Shown in pieces: positions 45,420 to 56,430 of a stretch of 64,000 bases of DNA (position 1 is its first letter; each line of letters starts with the position of its first letter). A program made the translations under genes and the position numbers. The stretch covers positions 58,107,273-58,171,272 of the forward strand of contig NC_052510.1 of assembly GCF_014356525.2 (NCBI RefSeq), written 5' to 3'. The DNA is from Nilaparvata lugens (Eukaryota > Arthropoda > Insecta > Hemiptera > Delphacidae). The notes under the pieces are model-generated. The model was given only the letters and a program-made list of their open reading frames with translations. It was not told where the DNA came from and made no database searches.

Positions 45420-46521
45420 ATTCATTAAATTTATATAAAATTGGGTTAATCAAGAAAAATATAAAATAAATAAGTGTTAATAATTGACCAATAAAAATGA
45501 ATGGAGTTTCAACTGGTTTAGCGCCAATTCAAGTTAACAATATAAATGTTATACAAAATATAATAAATAAAATTTTTTTAATTGGGTATATACTTGAACT
45601 TTTAAACTTAAGATTTGAAGTAAATGGTAAAGTTGTAATAATAACAATAGAGAGGAAAAGAGCTACAACCCCCCCTAATTTGTTAGGAATAGATCGTAAA
45701 ATAGCATAAGCAAATAGAAAATATCACTCTGGTTGAATGTGAGGGGGTGTCACTATGGGGTTTGCCGGCATAAAATTTTCAGGATCATTAAATATAAAGG
45801 GGGTTTTTATATTAATAAAGAAAAAAAATAATATTATAATTATAAACCCAAAGATATCTTTAATAGTGAAGTAGGGGTGAAATCTAATTTTATCAACTTT
45901 ATTAATTAATCCTAGAGGGTTAGATGATCCTTTTTCATGTAAAAAGATCAAGTGAAATATAATAATTACACAAAGGATGAAAGGTAAAATGAAATGAAAT
46001 GAAAAAAACCGGTTTAAAGTGGGATTTTCTACTGAAAATCCCCCTCAAATTCATGTAACTAATCTATTACCCAAGTAGGGGATAGCTGAGAGTAAATTTG
46101 TGATTACGGTAGCTCCTCAGAATGATATTTGCCCTCATGGGAGTACATAACCTAAGAATGCAGTTGCTATAAGAATCAACATAATTAAGGTCCCTGAAAT
46201 TCAAACTTTTTTTTTAAGGAAAGAGCCATAGTAAATTCCTCGCCCTGTATGAATAAATATAAAAAAAAAGAATAAAGATGCTCCATTAGCGTGGATAATA
46301 CGTAAAAGTCATCCAAAATTTACATCTCGGGTGATATGAATTATTCTATTAAATGCTAATCTAATATTTGGTGTATAGTGTATTGATAGAAAGATACCTG
46401 AAACAATTTGAATTATTAAACATACACCTAAGATTGACCCCAAGTTTCATCAGTAAGAAATATTACTTGGTGTAGGTAAATTAATTAAGAAAGAATTTAA
46501 AGTTTTAAAATTTTTTTTCAT
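45418..46521 (-). pseudogene. CYTB: CYTB, cytochrome b (open frame, mt code)
   Basis: Core subunit of complex III, which binds two b hemes and quinol. Open from ATG at 46521 to TAG at 45418, 367 codons. Landmarks: [19 protein letters not shown] near the N-terminus, HANGASLFF and [11 protein letters not shown] (first b-heme helices), [20 protein letters not shown] around residue 130 (Qo site), FLHEKGSSNPLG and FHPYF near residue 205. No frameshift. It is preceded by trnT, not by ND6, because of the rearrangement. Confidence 0.92.
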
Positions 46522-46525
46522 AAGT

Positions 46526-46589
46526 CCTTAATTTAAAGGTGTTTCCATCTTTGATTTACAAAATCAATGTTTTTTTTAAACTATTAAAC
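46526..46589 (-). tRNA. trnT: Mitochondrial tRNA-Thr (TGT)
   Basis: Anticodon arm tgattttgtaaatca with TGT; acceptor gtttaat/attaagg with one mismatch. Located between trnP and CYTB, not beside ND4L as in the ancestral order. Confidence 0.8.
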
Positions 46590-46590
46590 T

Positions 46591-46651
46591 CAGTTGATGG
46601 TTTATATAAAATTTTAATTTTGGATATTAAAGAAGCAGATGTGTTTGACTG
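46591..46651 (+). tRNA. trnP: Mitochondrial tRNA-Pro (TGG)
   Basis: Acceptor cagttga/ttgactg with G-T pairs; anticodon TGG in taattttggatatta. Follows ND6 in transcription order of the other strand, a rearranged position. Followed by a long T-run (about 46653-46680). Confidence 0.8.
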
Positions 46652-46699
46652 AATTTTTTTTTTTTTTTTTTTTTTTTTTTTGAAAAAAAAAATTGAAAT

Positions 46700-47239
46700 T
46701 TAATTAATTATTCGGTATAAGATTTTTAATTTTTCATATGTTTTTTTTAGTGGTCCTTCAAAAGAATTAATTAAATTAGAAATACTAAAAAGTACTATTA
46801 AGATGATAAGGGTTACTAAAATAAATAATAAAATTTTATTAGACCCAATAATTTTTATAATAGATTTTTTTTCTTCATTGTCTTGAATAAATAAACTTTG
46901 TTCATTTATATTAAATTTATTTATAATTATAAATTCTTTTATGACTGTTGAGGTTAACATTAAGCATATAATTATTAAAAATAATTTTAATGATCATTTA
47001 AATTTTTCATTGGATGAGATTCTTGCTATGTATATAAATATAATTATTAGTCCTCTTCTAAATGTAATAAATAAAATTATTGAGTTTCAAGAGTTTTTAG
47101 TTAATAGATTTATAAATAAACTTGTAGAGATAGATTGAATTATTAATGTTGTCCCGAGACTAATGGGATGATTTATAAATATTGATATAATTCTATTAAG
47201 GATTAATCTTACTTGAATAAATTTGATACAGTTAGAAAT
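46700..47239 (-). pseudogene. ND6: ND6, NADH dehydrogenase subunit 6 (open frame, mt code)
   Basis: Small hydrophobic complex I subunit. Open from ATT at 47239 to the stop at 46700, 179 codons. Landmarks: MNHPISLGTTLMIQSI near residue 22 and the FMYMASISSNEKF segment near residue 80, both typical of insect ND6. It sits directly beside ND4L with no trnT-trnP between them, so ND6 and these tRNAs have exchanged places relative to the ancestral order. Confidence 0.88.
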
Positions 47240-47272
47240 TTAATTTAATTAAATTAACTTTTTCTGAAACTT

Positions 47273-47542
47273 ATGGTTTTTAATTTTATAATTTTATTTA
47301 ATTTAATTAGATTAATGGTTGTTCGTAAACATTATTTGATGACTTTAATTGTGATTGAAATTATTTTTATTACTTTGATAAATTTATTTTATTATTATTT
47401 AAACTTTTATTATTTTGAGAATAGTCTAGGTCTGGTTTATTTAATTATAGGTGTAGTAGATTCAAGATTAGGTTTATCTTTATTGGTTTATTTAGTTCGA
47501 AGGGTTAATTTACCTTACATTAGTAGTTTTAGATTATGTTAA
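47273..47542 (+). pseudogene. ND4L: ND4L (open frame, mt code)
   Basis: Small complex I subunit. 89 codons from ATG at 47273. Hydrophobic throughout, with VVRKHYLMTLIVIEII, the usual ND4L helix. Overlaps ND4 by seven bases (ATGTTAA), the classic arrangement of animal mtDNA. Confidence 0.9.
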
Positions 47543-48852
47543 GTTTAATTTTTTTTACTTTTTTTTTGACCCTAATTAGATTAAAAATTGATTTTTATAT
47601 AATTATATACATATTTTTTTTTTTATTTATAGTGTTTATATCTAAATATGAATTTTATGATTTTTTTAGTTTTGTTAGCTTTAGTCTTGGTATAGATAAA
47701 TATTCTTATTTTTTAATATTTTTAACTTTTTGACTTTTTATTTTAAGTTTGTTTAGTTTATTAAATTTAAAAAGTTTATATTTTTCTTATTTAAAGTTTA
47801 TTATATTAATTATAGTTTTATTTTTGTTTTTATGTTTTTTAAGATTAAGATTTTTTAATTTTTATTTTTATTTTGAATGTAGCGTAATTCCTGTATTTTT
47901 AGTAATTTATGGGTGGGGGTATCAACCTGAACGAGTGTTTTCAAGTCTCTATTTTTTTTTTTATACTTTATTTAGTTCCTTACCTTTATTATTATTAATT
48001 TTGAGATTAAACAATTTATTTGGTTATTTCTATTTAGGCATACACTTAGAATTATTAAATTTGTATTGTTTTTTTTTTTTTATTTTTTCCTTTTTAGTTA
48101 AGTTGCCTTTATTTTTTTTTCATTTATGGTTACCAAAGGCTCATGTTGAAGCTCCTTCTACTGGTTCTATAATTTTAGCAGGGGTCATATTGAAATTAGG
48201 GGGATATGGTCTTATTCGTGTTCTTTATTTATTTAAGGATTTGGTTTTTATTTATTCTTATTTTTTTATTTCAGTTAGAATTTTGGGGGCTTTATATGTA
48301 AGATTCTTTTGTTTATTACAGTCTGATTTGAGGGTTTTGGTGGCTTATTCATCAGTTAGTCATATAGGTTTAGTAATTAGCGGAATTTTCACTTGTAGTT
48401 ACTATGGATATATAGGTTCTTTGTGTTTAATAATTAGACATGGATTAATTTCATCTGGTTTATTTTATTTCGTTGGTTGTTTATTTGATCGTTTTAGTTC
48501 GCGGAGTTTATTTTTGATAAGGGGTATAATTAATTATTGTCCTTCTTTTATAATATTTTTTTTTTTTTTAATTGTAAGAAATATATCTTGTCCTCCTAGA
48601 CTTAATTTAATTTCAGAGGTTTTTATTTGTTTTAGACTATTAATGTGACATCCAGTAAGTTTACTTTATATTTTTTTTTCTTTATTTTTTTCTGCTTGTG
48701 CCATAATTTGTTTATTTAGATTTATTAGCCATGGTGGTTATTCTTATTTATTTATAAATATGGATTCTGGTTTAGTTCGTGAATATTATGTTATTTTTTT
48801 ACATATTTTTCCTGTTTATATATTTGTTTTTAGTTTAAACTATTTTATTTAA
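47536..48852 (+). pseudogene. ND4: ND4, NADH dehydrogenase subunit 4 (open frame, mt code)
   Basis: Proton-pumping antiporter-like subunit of complex I. Open for 438 codons to TAA at 48850-48852. Landmarks: [20 protein letters not shown] near residue 115 and [17 protein letters not shown] around residue 195, the antiporter family signature, then GGYGLIRV and [10 protein letters not shown]. Two internal TGA codons are Trp in the mitochondrial code. AGA/AGG codons occur where Ser or Gly is expected, as in insect mtDNA. Confidence 0.92.
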
Positions 48853-48911
48853 TTAAATTAGTTTAATAAAAAATTTCAATTTGTGATATTGAAGATTCGT
48901 TAGAATTTAAT
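48852..48911 (+). tRNA. trnH: Mitochondrial tRNA-His (GTG)
   Basis: Acceptor attaaat/atttaat, seven perfect pairs; anticodon GTG in tcaatttgtgatattga. 60 nt, between ND4 and ND5. Confidence 0.85.
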
Positions 48912-48912
48912 A

Positions 48913-50588
48913 ATGTTATTTGTTTTAAACGTTAATTTTTTTTTTTTTTTCTTATTTTTGTTGTTTTTTTTTTTAGGTGTATATTTTCATATGTTGAATT
49001 TATCTTTAATCTTAACTTATAATTTTTTTAGTTTCAATTCTTGTATCTACAGATTTATTTTTTTATTTGATTGGTTAAGATTAATTTTTTTATCAGTTGT
49101 TTTTATAATTTCTGGGTGTGTCTTTTTATATAGTTTAGGTTATATAAGGGGAGATAACTTTATTATTCGGTTTTATTTTTTAGTCTTTATATTCATTTTA
49201 AGAATATTTTTTTTAATTATTATACCTGATATTGTTTGTTTAATATTAGGTTGGGATGGTTTGGGATTAGTCTCTTATTGTCTGGTTATTTATTATCAAA
49301 ATTTAAATAGTTTAAGTTCAGGTTATTTAACTTTATTTATTAATCGTTTGGGTGATATATTTTTAATTTTATGTATTTGTTGTGGTTTTAATTATGGTTG
49401 TTGACATTATTTATATTTTTTTTCTTTTAATAGATTAAATTATTATATATTTATTTTTTTGGTTTTATCTTGTTTGACTAGGAGAGCTCAATTTCCTTTT
49501 TCTAGTTGATTACCTGCTGCTATAGCAGCACCAACACCAGTTTCTTCCCTGGTTCATTCATCAACTCTTGTTACTGCGGGAGTATACTTATTAATTCGTT
49601 TTAATAAATTTATTTCAATTGAATTGAATTTAATTTTATTAAATTTGAGTTTGTTGACTATTTTACTTTCTGGCATGGGGGCATTATACGAAAATGACTT
49701 GAAAAAAATTATTGCTTTTTCTACTATAGGTCAACTTAGATTTATAATTTTTTCAATTTTAATAGGTTCTCATTATTTAAGATTTTTACATTTATTAATT
49801 CATGCTGTTTTTAAGTCTTTATTATTTTTATGCTCTGGAATTTTTATTAGAGGATTTATAGGTATGCAGGATATTCGGTATATAGGTAATTTAGGATTTC
49901 AAAGTCCTTTAATTAGATCAAGTTTTTTAATTTCTTTATTTAGATTATGTGGTTTGCCCTTTTATTCAGGTTTTTTTTCGAGGGATTTTATTATTGAAAT
50001 AGTAATTTTAACTGAAATTAATTTTATTTTATTTTATTTTATTTTTTCTATCAATTTATTTAACTTTAATTTATTCTTTACGATTATTTTTTTATTTATA
50101 TATAAATAGGGTTAAGATAAATTTATTTAATTTTGAAAATGATTTTTATATAAGTTCTTCTTGTTTAATTCTTTTAATTTTATCTATTTTTTTTGGATCG
50201 AGACTTTTTTGGTTATTAGATTTAAGTTATATTAATGTTTTTGATGAAATTTATAAATATTTAATTTTATTTTTTTTTGTTTATTTTTTTATTTTAACTG
50301 ATATTTTTTCTTTATTTAATAAAAATGTATATAATTTTTTGGGGTTTTTTATAGGGCATATGTGATTTTTACCTTTTTTTTCTTCTAAATTTATTGTAAG
50401 TAAGTTTTTTAATTTAAGACACTTAATTTTTTTAATTACAGATTTATGTTGGACAGAGTATCTGGTTTCTTTAAATCTAATTAATAAATTACGTTTTGTA
50501 AATATTTATTTAAATAAATTATTATTAAATTCATTTAAGGTTTATTTGGTGTTTTTTATTTTAATATTATTTTTAATAATAATTATAT
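48913..50588 (+). pseudogene. ND5: ND5, full length with one-base frameshift
   Basis: Largest membrane subunit of complex I. ATG at 48913; the frame is open to a TAG at 50107, then continues one base out of phase to a single T before trnF at 50589. The total of 1,676 nt is one base more than 558 codons plus a T stop, so a single inserted base (most simply in the T-run at 50086-50092) explains the break. Landmarks: LGWDGLGLVSYCLVIYYQN near residue 115, TPVSSLVHSSTLVTAGVY, STIGQLRFI and, in the shifted frame, SSCLILLILSIFFGSSLFW. Confidence 0.88.
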
Positions 50589-50656
50589 ATTTAAGTAGCT
50601 TAAATTTAAAGTTTAACATTGAAAATGTTTAGATGTATTTTAATACCTTAAATAAG
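49197..50656 (+). repeat. ND5-trnF tandem duplication, unit 1
   Basis: A 1,460-bp unit from within ND5 to just after trnF. It is identical, as far as read, to 50657-52116, including the frameshift base. The left start tttaagaatattttttttaa resembles the sequence after unit 2, tttaagaaatattttttttc, so the duplication breakpoint has about 18 bp of microhomology. Confidence 0.9.
50589..50653 (+). tRNA. trnF: Mitochondrial tRNA-Phe (GAA), copy 1
   Basis: Acceptor atttaag/cttaaat, perfect; anticodon GAA in taacattgaaaatgtt. 65 nt. trnE does not follow; the second ND5 copy begins instead. Confidence 0.85.
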
Positions 50657-52048
50657 TTTAAGAATATTTTTTTTAATTATTATACCTGATATTGTTTGTT
50701 TAATATTAGGTTGGGATGGTTTGGGATTAGTCTCTTATTGTCTGGTTATTTATTATCAAAATTTAAATAGTTTAAGTTCAGGTTATTTAACTTTATTTAT
50801 TAATCGTTTGGGTGATATATTTTTAATTTTATGTATTTGTTGTGGTTTTAATTATGGTTGTTGACATTATTTATATTTTTTTTCTTTTAATAGATTAAAT
50901 TATTATATATTTATTTTTTTGGTTTTATCTTGTTTGACTAGGAGAGCTCAATTTCCTTTTTCTAGTTGATTACCTGCTGCTATAGCAGCACCAACACCAG
51001 TTTCTTCCCTGGTTCATTCATCAACTCTTGTTACTGCGGGAGTATACTTATTAATTCGTTTTAATAAATTTATTTCAATTGAATTGAATTTAATTTTATT
51101 AAATTTGAGTTTGTTGACTATTTTACTTTCTGGCATGGGGGCATTATACGAAAATGACTTGAAAAAAATTATTGCTTTTTCTACTATAGGTCAACTTAGA
51201 TTTATAATTTTTTCAATTTTAATAGGTTCTCATTATTTAAGATTTTTACATTTATTAATTCATGCTGTTTTTAAGTCTTTATTATTTTTATGCTCTGGAA
51301 TTTTTATTAGAGGATTTATAGGTATGCAGGATATTCGGTATATAGGTAATTTAGGATTTCAAAGTCCTTTAATTAGATCAAGTTTTTTAATTTCTTTATT
51401 TAGATTATGTGGTTTGCCCTTTTATTCAGGTTTTTTTTCGAGGGATTTTATTATTGAAATAGTAATTTTAACTGAAATTAATTTTATTTTATTTTATTTT
51501 ATTTTTTCTATCAATTTATTTAACTTTAATTTATTCTTTACGATTATTTTTTTATTTATATATAAATAGGGTTAAGATAAATTTATTTAATTTTGAAAAT
51601 GATTTTTATATAAGTTCTTCTTGTTTAATTCTTTTAATTTTATCTATTTTTTTTGGATCGAGACTTTTTTGGTTATTAGATTTAAGTTATATTAATGTTT
51701 TTGATGAAATTTATAAATATTTAATTTTATTTTTTTTTGTTTATTTTTTTATTTTAACTGATATTTTTTCTTTATTTAATAAAAATGTATATAATTTTTT
51801 GGGGTTTTTTATAGGGCATATGTGATTTTTACCTTTTTTTTCTTCTAAATTTATTGTAAGTAAGTTTTTTAATTTAAGACACTTAATTTTTTTAATTACA
51901 GATTTATGTTGGACAGAGTATCTGGTTTCTTTAAATCTAATTAATAAATTACGTTTTGTAAATATTTATTTAAATAAATTATTATTAAATTCATTTAAGG
52001 TTTATTTGGTGTTTTTTATTTTAATATTATTTTTAATAATAATTATAT
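50657..52048 (+). pseudogene. ND5: ND5, 5'-truncated tandem copy
   Basis: Second copy of the ND5 3' portion, lacking the first about 95 codons. It carries the same TAG after the same frameshift (stop at 51567-51569) and the same 3' end before trnF. The sequence is unchanged from unit 1, so duplication followed the frameshift, or a misassembly duplicated it. It has no start codon context and cannot be a gene. Confidence 0.9.
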
Positions 52049-52113
52049 ATTTAAGTAGCTTAAATTTAAAGTTTAACATTGAAAATGTTTAGATGTATTT
52101 TAATACCTTAAAT
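52049..52113 (+). tRNA. trnF: Mitochondrial tRNA-Phe (GAA), copy 2
   Basis: Identical to 50589-50653. This copy is followed by trnE, the canonical neighbour. Confidence 0.85.
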
Positions 52114-52115
52114 AA

Positions 52116-52178
52116 GTTTAAGAAATATTTTTTTTCTAATTATTGAAAATAATTTGTTTTTTTTTAAACTACATAAAC
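52116..52178 (-). tRNA. trnE: Mitochondrial tRNA-Glu (TTC)
   Basis: Acceptor gtttatg/cttaaac with one mismatch; anticodon TTC in aattattttcaataatt. Its 3' acceptor strand is the word at the duplication breakpoint. Confidence 0.75.
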
Positions 52179-52237
52179 AAGGAATTGACATATTAATGTC
52201 TTTAAGATAGTTAGCAGCTTCTTAACTATTATCCTTT
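52179..52237 (-). tRNA. trnS1: Mitochondrial tRNA-Ser (GCT)
   Basis: Anticodon arm agttaagaagctgctaact with GCT. 59 nt, lacking a normal D-arm as usual for this tRNA in animals. Confidence 0.75.
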
Positions 52238-52299
52238 TAACTAGATTTTTAATCATTTTTTTTATTAACAGTAAAATGCTTCTTTTTAGCTTTAGTTAA
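52237..52299 (-). tRNA. trnN: Mitochondrial tRNA-Asn (GTT)
   Basis: Acceptor ttaacta/tagttaa, perfect; anticodon GTT in ttttactgttaataaaa. 63 nt. Confidence 0.85.
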
Positions 52300-52363
52300 A
52301 GTATGGAGATTTATCTCTTAAATTAAGTCGAAATTAATTGTAGTTTTACTTCTTTACTATTTT
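52300..52363 (-). tRNA. trnR: Mitochondrial tRNA-Arg (TCG)
   Basis: Anticodon arm attaatttcgacttaat with TCG. Ends set by the neighbouring trnN and trnA, since the acceptor does not pair well. Confidence 0.6.
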
Positions 52364-52423
52364 AAGAGAAACAAATTTGTACCTTTTAATTGCAATTTAA
52401 ATGTTATAATTAACTATTCTCCC
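52364..52423 (-). tRNA. trnA: Mitochondrial tRNA-Ala (TGC)
   Basis: Acceptor gggagaa/ttctctt with two G-T pairs; anticodon TGC in atttaaattgcaatt. Abuts the ND3 stop. Confidence 0.8.
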
Positions 52424-52424
52424 T

Positions 52425-52775
52425 TTATTTAGATCATTCAATAATTCCGTTTATTCATTCGTGGTAAAGACCATATAGAATTAATATACAAATTAATATA
52501 CTTAATGTAAATCATTTTTTTACTGTTATTAATTTTATAGAGATGAAAATTGGAAGTATAATAGCTATTTCAATATCAAATATAATAAAAATAATAGCAA
52601 TTATAAAGAAGTGGATTGAAAATGAAATACGTGATGAGGAAAAGTTTGAGAATCCACACTCAAATGGGGAGGATTTATTAATATCTATAATTGATTTTTT
52701 AGAAATTAAAAATGACGTTGATATTAATAAAATTAATAAAAATATAATTATTAAAAGACTTATAAATATTTTTAT
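52425..52775 (-). pseudogene. ND3: ND3 (open frame, mt code)
   Basis: Complex I subunit with the switch loop near the quinone site. Open from ATA at 52775 to TAA at 52425, 116 codons, normal length. Landmarks: [19 protein letters not shown] around residue 37, which holds the conserved Cys of the loop, and MIAIIFIMFDIEMA, the family motif. Ends YGLYHEWMNGIIEWSK. Lies between trnG and trnA as usual. Confidence 0.92.
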
Positions 52776-52838
52776 TTTTTCTTTAAAAATTAAACCTTTT
52801 AATTGGAAATTAATTATACTTTTTATACTAAAGAAAAA
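52776..52838 (-). tRNA. trnG: Mitochondrial tRNA-Gly (TCC)
   Basis: Acceptor tttttct/agaaaaa, perfect; anticodon TCC in taatttccaatta. 63 nt, between COX3 and ND3. Confidence 0.85.
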
Positions 52839-53588
52839 TTTATTTCATCAATATAAAATAATATAAAGAAACAATCAAATTACGTCTACAAAGTGTCAGT
52901 ATCAGGCTGAAAGCTCAAATCTAATATGATTTAAGTAATTGGATTTTATTATTAAAATTCTTTCTAAGGCTGTTAAAATAAAAATTGTACCTATAATTAC
53001 GTGGATTCCATGGAATCCAGTCGTTATGAAAAAAGATGAACCAAAAATTGAGTCTGAAATTGTAAATGGTGCATTTTTATATTCTCACCACTGAAGAATA
53101 GAAAAGTATAATCCTATTGTAATAGTAATAATCATTCTTTTAATTGTTTGGTTTAGCTTATTTCTTAGAAGAGAATGATGGGCTCATGTAATTGAAGCTC
53201 CAGAACTTACTAAAATGATAGTGTTAAGAAGGGGAATTTCTATTGGATTAAATGGGGTTACCCCCTTAGGGGGCCATTTTATCCCAATTTCAATACTAGG
53301 AGCAAGTCTAGAGTGTATGAATCTTCAGAAGAAAGATAGGAAAAATATAATTTCTGATACAATAAATATAATCATTCCTATTTTAATTATTTCCTTAACA
53401 ATTTTTGTATGGTCACCTTTAATTGAAGATTCCCGTTTTACATCACGTCATCATTGAGTTAGATTAATTATTATAGTTAATCTAGATAAATAAAATAATA
53501 AAGGTCTTTCATTTATTAAGTTAATGAATCCAATTAAAAAATTTAATATTGAAAATGAAACTAGAATAGGTCAAGGTCTTTTAGTTAC
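52839..53588 (-). pseudogene. COX3: COX3, cytochrome c oxidase subunit III
   Basis: Core membrane subunit of complex IV. About 250 codons, no internal frameshift. Landmarks: RPWPILVSFS near the start, LTQWWRDVKRESS near residue 45, SSGASITWAHHSLL near residue 125, FFMTTGFHGIHVIIG and AWYWHFVDVIWLFLYI at the C-terminus. The first codon in register after the ATP6 stop is GTA where ATA would be expected, and no stop is seen before trnG; both may be single substitutions in the copy. The copy at 59098 shares both. Confidence 0.88.
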
Positions 53589-54270
53589 TAAATGGAACGG
53601 ATGATTTTTTTTCATATGGAACTTCTGAAGAATATATAGTTATTAAAATAGAAAATACATAAGCTTGAATAAGGGCAACTGAAATTTCAAATAATATTAA
53701 AAAAAATTGTATTAATCCAATTAGTATGATAGTTTTTATTTCATTGATATTACCTAAAAGAGTTATTAATAGATGACCTGCAATTATATTAGCAGAAAGT
53801 CGTACACTTAATGAAATTGGTCGAATTAGATTTCTAATTGATTCAACTATAATTATAAATGGGGCTATTGTGGGGGGGGTTCTTATAGGTAAAAGATGTC
53901 TAAATATTAGGTTGGTGAAGTTCAATCATCTATATGTCATTAAAGAAATTCAAATGGGTAATCCAATTGCAATTGATACTGAAAGGTGTCTAGTAGGGGT
54001 AAATGTATATGGAGAGATTCCTATTAAGTTGATGGTTAAGATAAAGATAAAAATTGTTTGTAAATTTAATATAAATTGCTTATTAAAATAAATGAAACTT
54101 ATTTCTTTTAAAATGAAATTTTTTAAAATTAATTTAGTTATAGAATTTCGAGATTCTGATATTCAGAATTTATTTGGTATAAATAGTAAAATTAATATTA
54201 AAGAAATTCAGTTTGTTCATAATGGAGAAGGTGTACTGGGGTCAAAAGATGAAAATAGATTTCTTATTAT
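53581..54270 (-). pseudogene. ATP6: ATP6, ATP synthase subunit a (open frame, mt code)
   Basis: Proton channel subunit of the F0 part of ATP synthase. Open from ATA at 54270 to TAA at 53581, 229 codons, full length. Landmarks: MMSNLFSSFDPST at the N-terminus, ISPYTFTPTSHLSVSIAIG in the middle, and LSVRLSANIIAGHLL around residue 160, which holds the essential Arg. Overlaps ATP8 by four bases and abuts COX3. Confidence 0.92.
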
Positions 54271-54365
54271 TTTTTTTCAAAAAATAAGTTTATTTTAATT
54301 AATTTAAGTGTTAGATTAGTTATAAATAAGATTGATATTCATCTACATGGGGACATTTGTGGAAT
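54267..54365 (-). pseudogene. ATP8: ATP8 (open frame, mt code)
   Basis: Small F0 subunit. ATT at 54365 to TAA at 54267, 32 codons, starting IPQMSPCSWMSI, the typical IPQMSP start. Shorter than the roughly 50 codons of most insects; I recall short ATP8 in delphacids. It precedes and overlaps ATP6. Confidence 0.82.
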
Positions 54366-54366
54366 A

Positions 54367-54429
54367 AAGAAATACTAATGGAGTAATTTTAATTTGACAA
54401 ATTAAGGTTTTAATTTAAACTAAATTCTC
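54367..54429 (-). tRNA. trnD: Mitochondrial tRNA-Asp (GTC)
   Basis: Anticodon arm ttaatttgtcaaattaa with GTC; acceptor gagaatt/atttctt with one mismatch. Between trnK and ATP8. Confidence 0.8.
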
Positions 54430-54430
54430 T

Positions 54431-54500
54431 CATTAAGAGTATTCTTTAGTTTACTATAATTTGGTTTAAGAGACCATTACTTAATTTCAGTCACTTAATG
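54431..54500 (-). tRNA. trnK: Mitochondrial tRNA-Lys (CTT)
   Basis: Acceptor cattaag/cttaatg, perfect; anticodon CTT in atggtctcttaaaccaa. 70 nt, after COX2. Confidence 0.9.
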
Positions 54501-54511
54501 ACTAATTTACT

Positions 54512-55174
54512 TTATTTTATTCATTTTACAAATTTTTCTAGTTTGACAGATTCAAGTATAATAGGTATAAATCTATGATTTGTTCCACAGATTTCGGAGC
54601 ATTGACCAGTAAATAATCCGGGTTTTTTAATTAATATGCTTGATTGGTTTAGTCGTCCTGGAATTGCATCTATTTTTACTCCTAAACTAGGAATTGTTCA
54701 GGAATGTAATACATCTGAGGATGAAAAAATCATTCGTAGTTGGGTAAGGAAGGGGGCCTTTATTCGGTTATCAACTTCAATTAGTCGAAAGTCACTAATT
54801 TTAGAATATTTTATGTAAGAATCAAATTCTTTTTTTAGTTTATCAGAATATTCATAAGATCAGTATCATTGATGACCTATAGATTTAATTGAAATTGTTG
54901 GATTAATTAGTTCTTCTATAGAATATAGAATTTTAAGTGAAGGAATTGCAACGAAGAAAAGAATAATTGTTGGTAGAATAGTTCATCAAGTTTCAATAAC
55001 TTGATTTTCATTAATATTTAAGTCAATAAGTTTATTATAAATTAGTGAATTTAATAAAAATACAATTATGGTTGTAATTGAAATAATAATAGACATGGTG
55101 TGGTCATGAAAAAAAGTTAATTGCTCTATAGTGGGGCTATAGGCGTCAGGTAAATATAATTTAGTTCATGAAAT
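54512..55174 (-). pseudogene. COX2: COX2, cytochrome c oxidase subunit II (open frame, mt code)
   Basis: Carries the CuA centre that receives electrons from cytochrome c. Open from ATT at 55174 to TAA at 54512, 220 codons, near full length. Landmarks: FFHDHTMSIIISITT in the first helix, ENQVIETWWTILPT, SIGHQWYWSYEYS-like motif around residue 100 (as MGHQWYWSYEYS), [20 protein letters not shown] and [13 protein letters not shown] (Cys, Cys and His copper ligands). No indel. Confidence 0.93.
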
Positions 55175-55235
55175 TTCTAAAAGAAATTTATGGTTTCATA
55201 AATGAATTTTAAATTCATTACACTATTCTGCCATA

Positions 55236-55241
<6 letters not shown>
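55175..55241 (-). tRNA. trnL2: Mitochondrial tRNA-Leu (TAA)
   Basis: Anticodon arm atgaatttaaaattcat with TAA, D-arm tatggcagaatagtg. Acceptor ttctaat/tttagaa with one mismatch. Between COX1 and COX2, the usual insect and crustacean place. Confidence 0.85.

Positions 55242-56430
<1,189 letters not shown>

Noticed and set aside
52543..52866. A 107-codon + strand frame (also at 58802-59125)
   Set aside because: Antisense to ND3 and trnG. The sense strand gives a textbook ND3.
53870..54298. Frames of 73 and 68 codons on the + strand (the 73-codon one also at 60129)
   Set aside because: Antisense shadows of ATP6 and ATP8.
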